Source of the DNA: Palsa-360 sp963710315 | GTDB taxonomy: Bacteria > Acidobacteriota > Terriglobia > Acidiferrales > UBA7541 | Length of the DNA stretch: 64,000 bases | Reading direction: 5' to 3' | Assembly: GCA_963710315.1 (NCBI GenBank) | Contig: CAVPZW010000009.1 | Span: 598,998-662,997, forward strand | Shown here: positions 25,864 to 34,772 of the stretch, one piece after another | How positions within the stretch are numbered: position 1 is the first letter of the stretch | Layout: every line of letters begins with the position of its first letter | The notes under the pieces: generated by a model | Database searches by the model: none | The model's input: the letters and a program-made list of their open reading frames with translations, nothing else | What the model was told of the DNA's origin: nothing | Made by a program: the position numbers and the translations under genes

Positions 25864-27003
25864 ATGTTTCTTCGCCGATTGCCGATCTTCCTTTTGCTCT
25901 TTGCGCTCGGTGCGTTGCCGGGAAACGCCCAATCGCGGCGTCAGATCTTCAGTATTGGCGGAAATATCCGTGACGCCAGCGACCACCACGCTCTGGAAAA
26001 TATTCAAGTGAATTTGAAACAGGAGACGGGCGGCGTCATTAAGACGGTCTATTCGATCGGCAACGGCGATTTCGAGTTCGATGGACTTCGCAGGGGCGAC
26101 TACATTATTGAAATCGAAGTGAAGGACTACGATCGGGTCGAGCAGGCGGTCACAATTTCCAGCAGCAGCCAGATAGGAATCTCCATATCCCTCACCAAGT
26201 CCGCCAAGGCGCCGGCTCCCGGGGTTCAGTTGTCGATCTCGGCCCATCAGCTCAGCGTCCCGCACAGGGCCCACGATGAATTTGAAAAAGGCATGGCGCT
26301 GATCTTCCTGAAGTCGGATTACCGAGGGGCCATCGCCCAGTTTCAACTTGCCATCAAGGATTTTCCTACCTACTACGAGGCCTATGCGGAGGAGGGCGCC
26401 GCGTACTATCAATTGCAGGAAGTGGGCGCCGCCGAAGAGGCCATGCGCAAATCCATTGAACTCAGCTCGGGGCAATATTCCGATGCACTATTCAGCCTCG
26501 CCGCCATTTTGAACGACAGCAAGCGCTACGAGGAAGCGGAGACGATTGCCCGCAAGGGAATCTCCGCCGACAAATCTTCCTGGCGAGGCCCGTTTGAATT
26601 GGCGCGCTCTCTGACCGCTCTGAAGCAAGCGGATGAGGCCGAAAAAAGCGCGCAACAATCGCGCGCCTTGATGCCGGACAATCCTCCTGTCTACCTGTTG
26701 CTGGCAAATATTCATATTCAGAAGAAGGATTATCCCGCGCTGGTGAAGGATCTCGATGAGTATCTCCGGCAGTCGCCGAACAGTCCTGAGGCGGATCAGG
26801 CGCGCAAAACAAGAGAGCGCGTTCAATCCATGCTGAATTCCGCGAAGAGCGAAACCGCAGGCAGCGGGCAGGAAAAATCGCAGGACGATGAAGATGACGA
26901 GGACTACGAAGATTCCACCTCCGAAAAAGCCGCTCCTGCGCCAGCCGGGCCGGACACCTCGGGCCTTCCTTCGCTGCCGCCTCCCAGCCAGGGGAATCGC
27001 TGA
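25864..27003 (+). CDS. Exported TPR protein with carboxypeptidase-regulatory-like domain
   Basis: The ATG at 25,864 has a strong upstream GGAGGGG and opens a signal peptide (FLRRLPIFLLLFALGALPG). An earlier start at 25,765 is rejected. The product is 379 residues. Residues ~25-110 form a beta-sandwich of carboxypeptidase-regulatory type (ENIQVNLKQETGGVIKTVYS, GLRRGDYIIEIEVKDYD). From ~130 come five or so TPR units (GAIAQFQLAIKDFPTYYEAY, DALFSLAAILNDSKRYEEAE, VYLLLANIHIQKKDYPALV). An acidic stretch (DDEDDEDYEDS) and a Pro tail end it. It is a periplasmic scaffold of unknown partner. Confidence 0.75.
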   Translation: MFLRRLPIFLLLFALGALPGNAQSRRQIFSIGGNIRDASDHHALENIQVNLKQETGGVIKTVYSIGNGDFEFDGLRRGDYIIEIEVKDYDRVEQAVTISSSSQIGISISLTKSAKAPAPGVQLSISAHQLSVPHRAHDEFEKGMALIFLKSDYRGAIAQFQLAIKDFPTYYEAYAEEGAAYYQLQEVGAAEEAMRKSIELSSGQYSDALFSLAAILNDSKRYEEAETIARKGISADKSSWRGPFELARSLTALKQADEAEKSAQQSRALMPDNPPVYLLLANIHIQKKDYPALVKDLDEYLRQSPNSPEADQARKTRERVQSMLNSAKSETAGSGQEKSQDDEDDEDYEDSTSEKAAPAPAGPDTSGLPSLPPPSQGNR

Positions 27004-27192
27004 TCCTTTGCGCCATCGAGGGAAAATGCTGAAATTGGAAATTTTCTTGCAGTTGAAACCTGAGGGGAAAGCAGAACGTCTACTAAACAAGACCACTCGG
27101 GGGGGTAGGAAGCCACACCACGAAGCACCCAATTGAAAGATTCCTACCCCTTTTATTCAGGAACGCCGGCTTCGCAAATTCAAAGAATGTTC

Positions 27193-27603
27193 CTAGGTTG
27201 CCGCGCTGACCTGAGGCTGCGCCGTGCGCAGCGGCATGGCCGGGACTTCCGCAAGATGCAATCCGAGTACGAACATGGGCAAAGGCGCGACGCGCCCCCA
27301 GCGGTTCAAATCCCATCCCGCGCGAATGAAGTTAACTTCCGGAACGAAAGTCAGCTCCAGCACGGCCCGCGTCTCGCCGCGATAGAACTGCTGCGGCAAT
27401 CTCAAGAGCGGCTGCGTGCCCCAGTTTTCCCCGTCAGTGGAACCCCAGATGGACACGTCAACCGATTCCTGCTCGATCTGCTCGCGAATGAACATGGTGC
27501 AATAAAACGTGCGCGTGGCGCTCGCTCGGACATCGACAGCTTCGCCGTGGCCGTTTTCCTGAAGGAGCGTGCCTTGCGGAATGAGATCGAATTCCATGGC
27601 CAT
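27193..27603 (-). CDS. Hypothetical protein
   Basis: 136 residues, mostly beta-rich (DVRASATRTFYCTMFIREQI, DVSIWGSTDGENWGTQPLL, GETRAVLELTFVPEVNFIRA), without signal peptide or membrane helix. The middle resembles sugar-binding or F5/8-type beta-sandwich text, but no family can be named. Palindromic repeats lie on its upstream side. Role unknown. Confidence 0.5.
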   Translation of the reverse strand: MAMEFDLIPQGTLLQENGHGEAVDVRASATRTFYCTMFIREQIEQESVDVSIWGSTDGENWGTQPLLRLPQQFYRGETRAVLELTFVPEVNFIRAGWDLNRWGRVAPLPMFVLGLHLAEVPAMPLRTAQPQVSAAT

Positions 27604-27693
27604 TCGGATTCTCCTGGGCTTTCGCGGCGGATTCTAACACAGGACCCGCGTTACGGGCCACGGAGGGGTGGCCAGGCGCGGGGAAAGTGGACT

Positions 27694-27786
27694 ATTTTGT
27701 CATTCCGAGCGAAGTGAGGAATCTCTCCGTGATTTCAACTCAAGAAAAGAAAGAGGGATTCCTCGCTTCGCTCGGAATGACAAAAT
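27694..27786. repeat. Interspersed palindromic repeat (TTGTCATTCCGAGCG family), copy 1
   Basis: Arms 27,694-27,722 and 27,758-27,786 are inverted copies, beginning ATTTTGTCATTCCGAGCGAA. A second, diverged copy lies at 31,597-31,689. Such TCATTCCGAGCG...GAGGAATC units are common in bacterial genomes as non-coding interspersed palindromes. Confidence 0.8.
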
Positions 27787-27843
27787 TTAGAAAGCACTTT
27801 TTCCTTGCGCTGTTGAGTTGAAATCGCACCGGCCTCCGATCGT

Positions 27844-28635
27844 CTATTTCTCGAATTTTACGAAATCACCGTTGTCGGGGCAGGCCAGTTCCTCAATGTC
27901 CCAGGTCGGTTGCAGCGAATACCCAAAGTGCGCATTCCAGGGTTTGGTCATGGCTTTGGGGTCTTCCATGGTGATATCGATTTCCAGATTATTTTGATCG
28001 GTGCGGTGGAAGCGCTCGACTACGTGCAGTTGATCGCTGTGTGGGTGGCCGACACGATCGAGCCAGGTCTTGTCGTTAAATCCCACCGTATCCACAACAA
28101 AAATGTCGCCTTCCCAATGGCCGATGGAATGGCCCATGTAGGTTGGCGTGACGTCGTCGGGATGCTTGCGCCCGTCGGTGAAAACCTGGCGAATAATATG
28201 GTCATATTCGAAGAGGAATAGGACCTCTTTGGGAGTTTGAATGACCTGCATCGGAAACGGCTGGAGATAGATGCGCGGCGTGCCCGGAGGCAGGCACTTG
28301 GAGATGACTGGATCGTTGGTCGTTTCCAAGGTGTATTCGCCGCCGTTGGATGCTTTTGCCGTCTTGAATTGCTGCTGCCCCCATTCCGTCATTTCAGGCC
28401 CTTGCCTGCCGAATGAATTGCCGCCGTAGCCGCGGCGCGCGTTCCAGACGCCGTTCAAATCATGGGGATCGTGGGGAGGGCCAGGAACTGGAGGCGCAGG
28501 GCCGCGCATTTGCCCCGGAGCAGCCCCACCCGGACGGGCCGGAGCGGGCGGCGCGTCATCCTGAGCGAACATGGAAACGGAAGCAAACATTACCGCGCAC
28601 AGCAGAAGAACAGCGAAGAACCACTGTTTTCGCAT
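27844..28635 (-). CDS. Exported protein of unknown function, acidobacterial family
   Basis: 263 residues with a signal peptide (WFFAVLLLCAVMFASVSMFA) and a Pro-rich linker. The body holds PHDLNGVWNARRGYGGN, PPGTPRIYLQPFPMQVIQTP, LFLFEYDHIIRQVFTDGRKH, PTYMGHSIGHWEGDIFVVDT and GFNDKTWLDRVGHPHSDQLH. This text is familiar from many paralogues in Acidobacteriota genomes, but I know of no assigned reaction. Conserved His and Asp residues suggest a ligand or metal site. Confidence 0.65.
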   Translation of the reverse strand: MRKQWFFAVLLLCAVMFASVSMFAQDDAPPAPARPGGAAPGQMRGPAPPVPGPPHDPHDLNGVWNARRGYGGNSFGRQGPEMTEWGQQQFKTAKASNGGEYTLETTNDPVISKCLPPGTPRIYLQPFPMQVIQTPKEVLFLFEYDHIIRQVFTDGRKHPDDVTPTYMGHSIGHWEGDIFVVDTVGFNDKTWLDRVGHPHSDQLHVVERFHRTDQNNLEIDITMEDPKAMTKPWNAHFGYSLQPTWDIEELACPDNGDFVKFEK

Positions 28636-28931
28636 GGGTACAGAACTCCTCGATGGCTGGTGTGAATCCGTTGCGATTTACACAGCCGGAATTTTTTCGT
28701 ATTAGACCACTCGTGTGCGCATCGTACGCTTCTCTTGAGCTAGACACAAGAAATTTGCAAAGAGATGTGGCGTGGTGGGGACCGAAGTTCTGGACCCTGC
28801 TTTGAAACAAGCCCAGGTCCCGTACTGAGAGTAAAATTATTTCTATCGACATTCCAAAATCCTATGGACAAGAATGGCACCAAGATAGGTGACTGCTTCG
28901 GGCGGGAGACATCGTTTTGCTTGGAGGCGTT

Positions 28932-30092
28932 ATGCGTTTTTCATTGTTGATTGCAGCTCTGGCCATGGCGTTGACCGCCAGCGGCCAAACACCAACGGGC
29001 AAATTGTGGGCCGAACTCATGGCTAAACGAGAAATGCTGCCCGGGTTGCATCAGGAATTCCAGGTGACGCAGTCGTCCATGACAGAGCACGGCAGTCGGG
29101 AATCACGACGCAAGATCGTCCTCGACATCTCTCAAAATAAATGGCGAGAACGGTCAATAAGTGGATCAGGCGATCGCATTCGAATCTTTGACGGCCAAGA
29201 CCTGATTCTAATGGAAGACGAAGGGGACGAATATGTGCGGACCAAACGAAAAGCGAAAGAAGACGATCCACAGCCCGGCCCCTACGGCTCCATTGATCTG
29301 GACTGGACGAAAGCAAACGAAGTAGGGCGCCGTCCTTGTGGATTTACAGGAAACGACCATACCTGCATCATCATTGATGCGCCCGTGAAGAAGTGGGTAC
29401 GGACTCAGATCGGTGGCCAGATCACCAGGCTGTCGGAAGGAATTGCCCGCTTGGCGATTGATAGCGATACCGGGATGTTGGTCCAATCCAATACGCAAGA
29501 GGTTATTGACGATCAAAGAGGCGGTTACAAATTTACTGTGGCGTATTCGCTGACCCGGATGAGTTACGGCGCCGCGCTCGATTCCGCTCTATTCAAACTG
29601 CCGGAGAGCGGTGTACATGAAGTCAAGGAACTCACTCGTTGGAACGTCGCCCGCATCAAGAAACAGTTAGTGGGCAAGCAGGCGCCTGAGCTGGAGGTTA
29701 CCGATATTCAGGGGAATCCTGTTTCCTTAGCGGAGTTAAAGGGCAAGACCGTGCTGCTCGATTTCTGGACCACCTGGTGCCCGCCGTGCATCGCCGATGC
29801 CCCGACGCTCGACAAACTGTACAGCAAATATGCCGGCAAGAATCTGATGATCATCGGGGTTTCGGTGAGTGAGGAACGCGGGGTAGTGGAGAAATTCTTG
29901 AAAAGCCATCCGCACAGCTTTCCAGTTGTATTAACAAGCGAAAACGAAGTACCGCGCCCATATCAGATTGGCATATTCCCTACCTACATCGTGATTGCTC
30001 CAGACGGGACTCTCACTACGGCCGTGGAAGGCGATCAAGGTTTTGGCGAATTGCGCAAGTTTCTCCAAAAAGCGGGCATGGACACCGAGTGA
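28932..30092 (+). CDS. Exported TlpA-like thioredoxin-fold protein
   Basis: The ATG at 28,932 follows GGAGGCG and starts a signal peptide (FSLLIAALAMALTASGQ). The product is 386 residues. The first ~240 residues are beta-rich and resemble lipoprotein-carrier/LolA-like text (GDRIRIFDGQDLILMEDEGD). From ~247 comes an AhpC/TSA-type thioredoxin domain (GKQAPELEVTDIQGNPVSLA) with active-site TTWCPPC (Cys283 and Cys286) and the cis-Pro segment IGIFPTYIVIAPDG. It probably acts in the periplasm as a thiol-disulfide oxidoreductase, perhaps in cytochrome c maturation. Confidence 0.8.
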   Translation: MRFSLLIAALAMALTASGQTPTGKLWAELMAKREMLPGLHQEFQVTQSSMTEHGSRESRRKIVLDISQNKWRERSISGSGDRIRIFDGQDLILMEDEGDEYVRTKRKAKEDDPQPGPYGSIDLDWTKANEVGRRPCGFTGNDHTCIIIDAPVKKWVRTQIGGQITRLSEGIARLAIDSDTGMLVQSNTQEVIDDQRGGYKFTVAYSLTRMSYGAALDSALFKLPESGVHEVKELTRWNVARIKKQLVGKQAPELEVTDIQGNPVSLAELKGKTVLLDFWTTWCPPCIADAPTLDKLYSKYAGKNLMIIGVSVSEERGVVEKFLKSHPHSFPVVLTSENEVPRPYQIGIFPTYIVIAPDGTLTTAVEGDQGFGELRKFLQKAGMDTE

Positions 30093-30250
30093 ATCGAAGA
30101 TCAGGCCACGGCAATGCCCAACTTCCGAGAAGATATCTATCGGAATCCATGCGACTGGCCCTGCTGAGAGCCGATCCAAAAACGCCAGAGTGCACACCGC
30201 TATACCCGGATTCGCGGTGGTAGATTGCGACAGGCTCAATTCGCCGCAAT

Positions 30251-30775
30251 TTACTGTAGCCGTCCAGTCTTATCCAGCTCTCGGTAAAAGCCCAGGTCTT
30301 CGCCGCGCAGCAGCTTGGTGATAGTGAGTATCTGCCCGTAATGCATTGCGAAGTGTTCCACCACCTGGTAGACCGCTGCCAATCCGCTGACCGTGTAGCC
30401 CTGGATTTGGAACGTGGCGAGCAGATCGGCTTCCGTGAGCCGCGCGAGAACTTCTGACGCGTCCTGCATGCTCGCGCCAAGCTTTTCCAGGAGAACGGCG
30501 GCGGGAATCACTCGTCGCTCGAAAAATTCCGCGGGCCTGTCGCGAGTGTCCTGCAACCCGGTGAACGGCGAAACCAGCCACTGGCGAACATTTCCATTCA
30601 GATGCAAGACCAAATTGCCAATGCTGTTGCTGGCTTCGTTGGGACGCCACCATACTTGCTGATCGGCCAGCGATTCGACGCAGCCGCGCAGGCGGGGCCA
30701 ATATTGCTCAAGCAGCTTGGCGCGGGAGAACTCCAGGAAGAGAGTGGCAGAAGTGGGTTTTGTCACGGCGGCCAT
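30251..30775 (-). CDS. DinB-family protein
   Basis: 174 residues from the ATG at 30,775 (MAAVTKPTSATLFLEFSR). The earlier ATG at 30,826 is rejected because it adds a poorly conserved stub. Four helices with the DinB metal-ligand pattern are visible: NLVLHLNGNVRQWLVS, EVLARLTEADLLATFQ, YQVVEHFAMHYGQILTI, with His in LHLNGN and in EHFAMHYGQ. It looks like the cytoplasmic DUF1572/DinB type, a possible metal-dependent thiol-transfer enzyme. The reaction is unknown. Confidence 0.8.
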   Translation of the reverse strand: MAAVTKPTSATLFLEFSRAKLLEQYWPRLRGCVESLADQQVWWRPNEASNSIGNLVLHLNGNVRQWLVSPFTGLQDTRDRPAEFFERRVIPAAVLLEKLGASMQDASEVLARLTEADLLATFQIQGYTVSGLAAVYQVVEHFAMHYGQILTITKLLRGEDLGFYRELDKTGRLQ

Positions 30776-30961
30776 CAAGAAGAGGAATCTCCTTTCTTGA
30801 GATTGAAGACACGCCGTATTGTACATACGTTCGATGGCTCGTCGTTTACGCTTCGCAGATGCAGCTATGTAGCATGTCTACGACAGGAGAGTTGTCGGGT
30901 CGTGTGCGCGGAGAAGTGCGCGTGATCCGGCCTCAAGGCGAGTCCACTTGGCTTACTTCTA

Positions 30962-31405
30962 CTACGCCTTCTTGGACCCTTTGAGCAGGGTATCCAAATC
31001 TGTTCCTATTTGCTTATTTTGGTTGCCAATCTCAATGCCGCCATTCATGTAGGCGCCTTCTTCGATCACGATCTTGCTGGTGGTCAGGTCGCCCACGACG
31101 GAAGCGTTCTTCATGATTTCAATTCGATCGTGCGCGCGGATGTCCCCATTTACTTCGCCGGAGATCACTGCTTCGCGGGCCACGACGTCGGCATCCAGAT
31201 GCGCGCTGGGTCCCACGGTAAGCCGAAAACCGCCAATGGAAATCGATCCCTCAACCTTGCTGTCCAGCCTGAGATCCTCATTGCCGGAAATTTCGCCTTT
31301 AATTAGCAGGCCCGGCCCCAGGTAGGATGTTCCGTGTCCACTGGAACCTGGAACACTTTGAGTTGCGAATGGGCTGCGCTGCGTATCCTTATCGTTAGTC
31401 TGCAT
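30962..31405 (-). CDS. Bactofilin (polymer-forming cytoskeletal protein)
   Basis: 147 residues. After a disordered N-terminus (about 30 residues) the right-handed beta-helix repeats of the bactofilin fold follow at roughly 17-18-residue spacing (SYLGPGLLIKGEISGNEDLR, VEGSISIGGFRLTVGPSAHL, REAVISGEVNGDIRAHDRIE, KIVIEEGAYMNGGIEIGN). Bactofilins polymerise into filaments that shape or position cell-envelope machinery. Confidence 0.92.
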   Translation of the reverse strand: MQTNDKDTQRSPFATQSVPGSSGHGTSYLGPGLLIKGEISGNEDLRLDSKVEGSISIGGFRLTVGPSAHLDADVVAREAVISGEVNGDIRAHDRIEIMKNASVVGDLTTSKIVIEEGAYMNGGIEIGNQNKQIGTDLDTLLKGSKKA

Positions 31406-31596
31406 GATGCCTTCCTGAAACTTCGGTCAAAGATGAATCGCCATGAAGTTTGCAGCTCTAGCTTAGGCAGCTGTTTGCATTGAGGCAAGATAGGGTTTCC
31501 GGCTGGTTGCAAGCGCAGCACTCCCGCAATTGCAACGGCTCGAAGAGGATGGCCTCACGGGCTGCGCAGCCTCAGACTGTGGAATAAACGCCCCAC

Positions 31597-31689
31597 ATTT
31601 TGTCATTCCGAGCGGAGCGAGGAATCTCTCTTTCTTTTCCCGTGCTCAAACCGAAGAGAGATTCCATGCTCCGCTCGGAATGACAAAGT
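31597..31689. repeat. Interspersed palindromic repeat (TTGTCATTCCGAGCG family), copy 2
   Basis: The left arm at 31,597-31,630 (TTTTGTCATTCCGAGCGGAG onward) is inverted at 31,655-31,689. It is diverged from copy 1 at 27,694. It fills much of the 418-bp divergent gap 31,406-31,823, which otherwise holds only the promoters of the bactofilin and nuclease-like genes. Confidence 0.75.
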
Positions 31690-31823
31690 ATTTTTTTTCG
31701 CGCACTGTCTGACCAGATTGTGATTCGGTATTGGTTCGGGTTTCGATCGCGGGTGCGAGTGGGATTTTTTTCGGAAGCCACCGAACATTCCGGCGCTGCG
31801 ATGTGCAACAATTCGGAGTGATC

Positions 31824-32366
31824 ATGCAGCATTCAACTTTAGTCGCGATGGGAGTCCGCTGGCTTGGCAGGCAGTGCTCCGTGGTGCTGTACGAATTTGC
31901 CACGCCGGCCGACGAGAACCCCGACGTGATCGGATGGGTTGCCGGCGCGGGTTCCGTGCTCATCGAATGCAAGCTGACCCGTTCGGATTTCCTGAAGGAC
32001 GCGGCGAAACCGGTTCGCAAGAATCCCCGCACAGGTATGGGCCAGCGCCGCTACTATCTCTGCCCGCCCGATGTGATTCAGGTGAAGGACCTTCCACCCA
32101 AGTGGGGATTGCTCTGGGTCACTAAAGGCGAGGTGATCGTGAAGCGCGAGGCGCGAGGACATCCGGAGAGAAACCTTACCGCCGAGGTCCGCTTCCTCAG
32201 CGCGATGCTCAGGCGCGCGCAAATCAGAATTGGCACTCGGCCACTCTCGGAATGGCTGAGGGGCGAAAATCGTTTCGAGGCAAAGCGTGGCATCCCGCCA
32301 ACCAAAGACCGGGGCACGCGCAAATCGAAAACCAACTTGCAGTATTTGAGCAAGGCTTCGGACTAG
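31824..32366 (+). CDS. Putative PD-(D/E)XK-type nuclease-like protein
   Basis: 180 residues from the ATG at 31,824 (CGGAGTG upstream). Asp in ENPDVIGW, then SVLIECKLTRSDFLKD, reads as the D-x(n)-E-x-K core of PD-(D/E)XK enzymes. Next come RTGMGQRRYYLCPPDVIQ and DLPPKWGLLWV, which I have seen in MmcB- or phage-type nucleases. The C-terminus is basic and disordered. It may cut or resolve DNA. The call rests on this motif and is tentative. Confidence 0.5.
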   Translation: MQHSTLVAMGVRWLGRQCSVVLYEFATPADENPDVIGWVAGAGSVLIECKLTRSDFLKDAAKPVRKNPRTGMGQRRYYLCPPDVIQVKDLPPKWGLLWVTKGEVIVKREARGHPERNLTAEVRFLSAMLRRAQIRIGTRPLSEWLRGENRFEAKRGIPPTKDRGTRKSKTNLQYLSKASD

Positions 32367-32390
32367 CGGACACCTTGGCGGTTCCAGATG

Positions 32391-33719
32391 CTATTCCCGG
32401 CTGGCACTGCTGGCAGCCGGTTGCTTCAGCGGCCGGACCAGAAGTGTAAGGACGAATCCTCCTACCAGAAGAAATGCCAGCAGGCGCAGCGGCCGATCGT
32501 AAATGTGAACTCTGCTCTCGCCGGGCGCGAGCGCGGCCTTGGCCTGCTCGGAAAGCTGCGTAATGATCACCGGTCCGGCGACGGCTGCGGCGCTCCAAGC
32601 CGTCAGAAGCGCGCCGTGAATGGCCCCTACGTTATCTTCGCCGAAAATATCCGCGAGAAATGCGGGGACAGTGGCAAATCCTCCCCCATACATGGTGAAC
32701 ACAATAAAGATGGCAATCTCGAACGGAACCCATGCGCCCTTTGCGGCAAGACTAGGAATCTCCAGAAAGAGCAGCACCTGCACCACAAAGAACGTGAGGT
32801 AGGTATTGCGGCGACCGATGTAGTCGGAAAGCGACGCCCAGAAAAAACGCCCGCCGGCGTTGAACAGGCTGATGATCGAGACAATCGCTCCGGCTTCCAG
32901 TGTTGTCTTGCGGAACAAATCCTGCATCATGGGCGAGGCCTGCGCGAGAATTCCGATTCCCGCCGTGACGTTGATAAACAAGACGCCCCATAGCAGATAA
33001 AACTGCACCGTGCACAGCGCCTCGTTGCGGCTCACGCTGCGCTCCGCGATCATCTTGTTGGTTTGTGCGGGAGGCGTCCAGCCGGCAGGTTTCCAGTGCG
33101 GAGGAGGCCGGCGAATGATCCGTGCGCCGATCATCATGATGATGAAGTAGGTGACGCCCAGAATCATCACGGTGCGCGCCACGCCAAAAAGATTCATGAA
33201 GAAAACATTCAGGTAGCCGGCCAGAAACGCTCCGCCGCCAAAACCCATGATGGCCATTCCCGTGGCCATTCCGCGCCGGTCTGGAAACCATTTTACGAGC
33301 GTGCTCACCGGCGAGATGTATCCCAGCCCGCAGCCGATTCCACCGATCAGTCCCATGCCGACCCAGACCAGCACCGGCTGGCGGATTGCCAGGCCGACGC
33401 CGCCGATCAAGAGTCCGCTGCCGAAGAAAAATGCCGCAGCCGTGGCGGCCACGCGCGGACCGCGCCGCTCAACCCACGGTCCGCCGAAAGCCGCGCTCAA
33501 TCCAAGCAGAACAAGCGCCGTAGTGAAGGTCGTGTAGGGCGGACTAAACCACCAGGGCGAATTCGGGAAGATCGCTTTGATGGGGCGATTGAATGTGCTC
33601 CAGGCATACACCGAGCCAATGCAAATGTGAACGGATATGGCCGCAACCGGAATCAGCCAACGATTGAAGCCCGAATCAGCTTGAGTGTTTTCAAGACCAA
33701 CAGTCTGAGGTGTTGCCAT
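32391..33719 (-). CDS. MFS transporter, oxalate/formate antiporter (OFA)-like
   Basis: 442 residues from the ATG at 33,719 (MATPQTVGLENTQADSGFNR). Twelve transmembrane helices are expected. The MFS loop 2-3 signature appears as GPWVERRGPRVAATAAAFF. Helices 4-5 hold GIGCGLGYISPVSTLVKWFP and PDRRGMATGMAIMGFGGGAF, and the central loop is Pro-rich (RRPPPHWKPAGWTPP). These motifs are those of OxlT-like carriers that exchange small carboxylates. No oxalate-pathway gene lies nearby, so the substrate remains open. Confidence 0.85.
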   Translation of the reverse strand: MATPQTVGLENTQADSGFNRWLIPVAAISVHICIGSVYAWSTFNRPIKAIFPNSPWWFSPPYTTFTTALVLLGLSAAFGGPWVERRGPRVAATAAAFFFGSGLLIGGVGLAIRQPVLVWVGMGLIGGIGCGLGYISPVSTLVKWFPDRRGMATGMAIMGFGGGAFLAGYLNVFFMNLFGVARTVMILGVTYFIIMMIGARIIRRPPPHWKPAGWTPPAQTNKMIAERSVSRNEALCTVQFYLLWGVLFINVTAGIGILAQASPMMQDLFRKTTLEAGAIVSIISLFNAGGRFFWASLSDYIGRRNTYLTFFVVQVLLFLEIPSLAAKGAWVPFEIAIFIVFTMYGGGFATVPAFLADIFGEDNVGAIHGALLTAWSAAAVAGPVIITQLSEQAKAALAPGESRVHIYDRPLRLLAFLLVGGFVLTLLVRPLKQPAASSASRE

Positions 33720-34062
33720 CGAGATCCTTCCCCTCTGGCTCATGCGCGAAGCAAAAATTTCCGAAAAGTCAGCGACGTTCTCGAGTATTTCTGGGTCACT
33801 GTTATCACGAAAATGGGCGGGAAACAAACACCAATTCCAATCAAAGGCCGTTTCGATGCCGCTGACAAACAAGGGCAACTGAATAATATGCAACGCGCTC
33901 GTCGATGGCCTATGTTTTGGCCCTGCAACGATCCACACTTGCTGCCGCACATGTGGTTTCCCCCACACATCATCATCGGAAAGCAGCCAGGAAACACTGC
34001 GGCGGAATGCCGCGCCCTGCGATCGCCGGCCAATGACCTTAGCGATGACGGCAAACCTTATT
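33720..34062. other. 343-bp gap without recognised gene
   Basis: It lies upstream of the MFS gene and downstream of apaG on the same strand, so it should contain the promoter of the MFS gene. I see no RNA gene, strong hairpin or conserved frame. Confidence 0.4.
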
Positions 34063-34482
34063 TTAGTTTACGGTGGTGTATGGTTCCGACAGCGTAAAGG
34101 GGGCGATCTCAATATCAAATTTTTCGGCGGCCTGATTAACCATCTGATAGGTGCCCTGCATGGAGCCGAACGGAGTCGTAAGGGGGCAGCCTGAGGTGTA
34201 CTCAAAGCTCTGTCCCGGCGCCAGCTTAGGCTGCTTGCCGATGACGCCCGGGCCCTGGACCTCTTCCACTTTTCCCATTCCGTCGGTGATCACCCAATGG
34301 CGGCTGATGAGCTGCACGGTGTCCTGGCCTTGGTTGGTGATGTTGACGGTGTAGAGAAAAAACCACTCGCTATGCCCTGGACTGGAGCGGCCCGGGTCAT
34401 ATTGCGCCTCGACGCGAACTCGAATGTTTCTTGTAGTGGCTTCGGATGAGAATGTTTGATTCACGGCCCTATGATAGCGCAT
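34063..34482 (-). CDS. apaG: ApaG-like protein
   Basis: 139 residues from the ATG at 34,482; a GTG at 34,464 would also fit the family length. The fibronectin-III-like beta-sandwich text of ApaG is clear: IRVRVEAQYDPGRSSPGHSE, FFLYTVNITNQGQDTVQL, ISRHWVITDGMGKVEEVQG, PGVIGKQPKLAPGQSFEYTS, GCPLTTPFGSMQGTYQM. ApaG is linked to metal tolerance and diadenosine-polyphosphate metabolism and binds nucleotides. The reaction is not settled. Confidence 0.9.
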   Translation of the reverse strand: MRYHRAVNQTFSSEATTRNIRVRVEAQYDPGRSSPGHSEWFFLYTVNITNQGQDTVQLISRHWVITDGMGKVEEVQGPGVIGKQPKLAPGQSFEYTSGCPLTTPFGSMQGTYQMVNQAAEKFDIEIAPFTLSEPYTTVN

Positions 34483-34634
34483 TTCGCGATGTTCGTGCGG
34501 CCCAGTCGTTATACGTAAGATCAGGGACCCACGCATCTGTCTGCATTTCCAGCCATTTCTTCCTTCCCTGCACCGCGCGTTTTGGACCAACTTCTCCTAT
34601 TTAACTTAAGTATCGCAACAATAAAAAAATCGAT

Positions 34635-34663
34635 TTGGTTGCGGAGAAAAATAGTTTAATAAT
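34635..34663 (+). promoter_or_regulatory. Sigma-70-like promoter for a short transcript
   Basis: TTGGTT (34,635-34,640), 16 bases, then TAATAAT (34,657-34,663). Transcription would start near 34,669, right before a perfect hairpin. The AT-rich surroundings stand out against the GC-rich contig. Confidence 0.5.
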
Positions 34664-34668
34664 GTGCA

Positions 34669-34772
34669 TATCGGCATTCTGTGCCGAGAAGGAGGTGATC
34701 CAGTGAGGTACGGAACAAATTGATTGAGCTGTAGGAGAGGCGCTTGTGATTCTGCCAGGCGCCTCTTTTTTT
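34669..34772 (+). ncRNA. Candidate small RNA with a full anti-Shine-Dalgarno complement
   Basis: From the likely start: a perfect hairpin TCGGCA-TTCTG-TGCCGA (34,671-34,687); AAGGAGGTGATCCAG (34,689-34,703), the complement of the 16S rRNA 3' end; a six-codon frame GTG AGG TAC GGA ACA AAT TGA; and a terminator with 8-bp arms (34,736-34,743 and 34,759-34,766) plus a run of seven T. It is either a tiny leader-type mRNA with an extreme ribosome site or an RNA that pairs with 16S rRNA. No downstream gene on this strand explains it as a leader. Confidence 0.55.
34736..34772 (+). terminator. Rho-independent terminator
   Basis: AGAGGCGC pairs with GCGCCTCT across a 15-base loop, followed by six to seven T residues. 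It ends the short transcript described above. Confidence 0.8.

Noticed and set aside
34688..34703. 3' end of a 16S rRNA gene on the minus strand
   Set aside because: Only about 15 bases match. The next bases do not follow 16S sequence and no rRNA gene is present.
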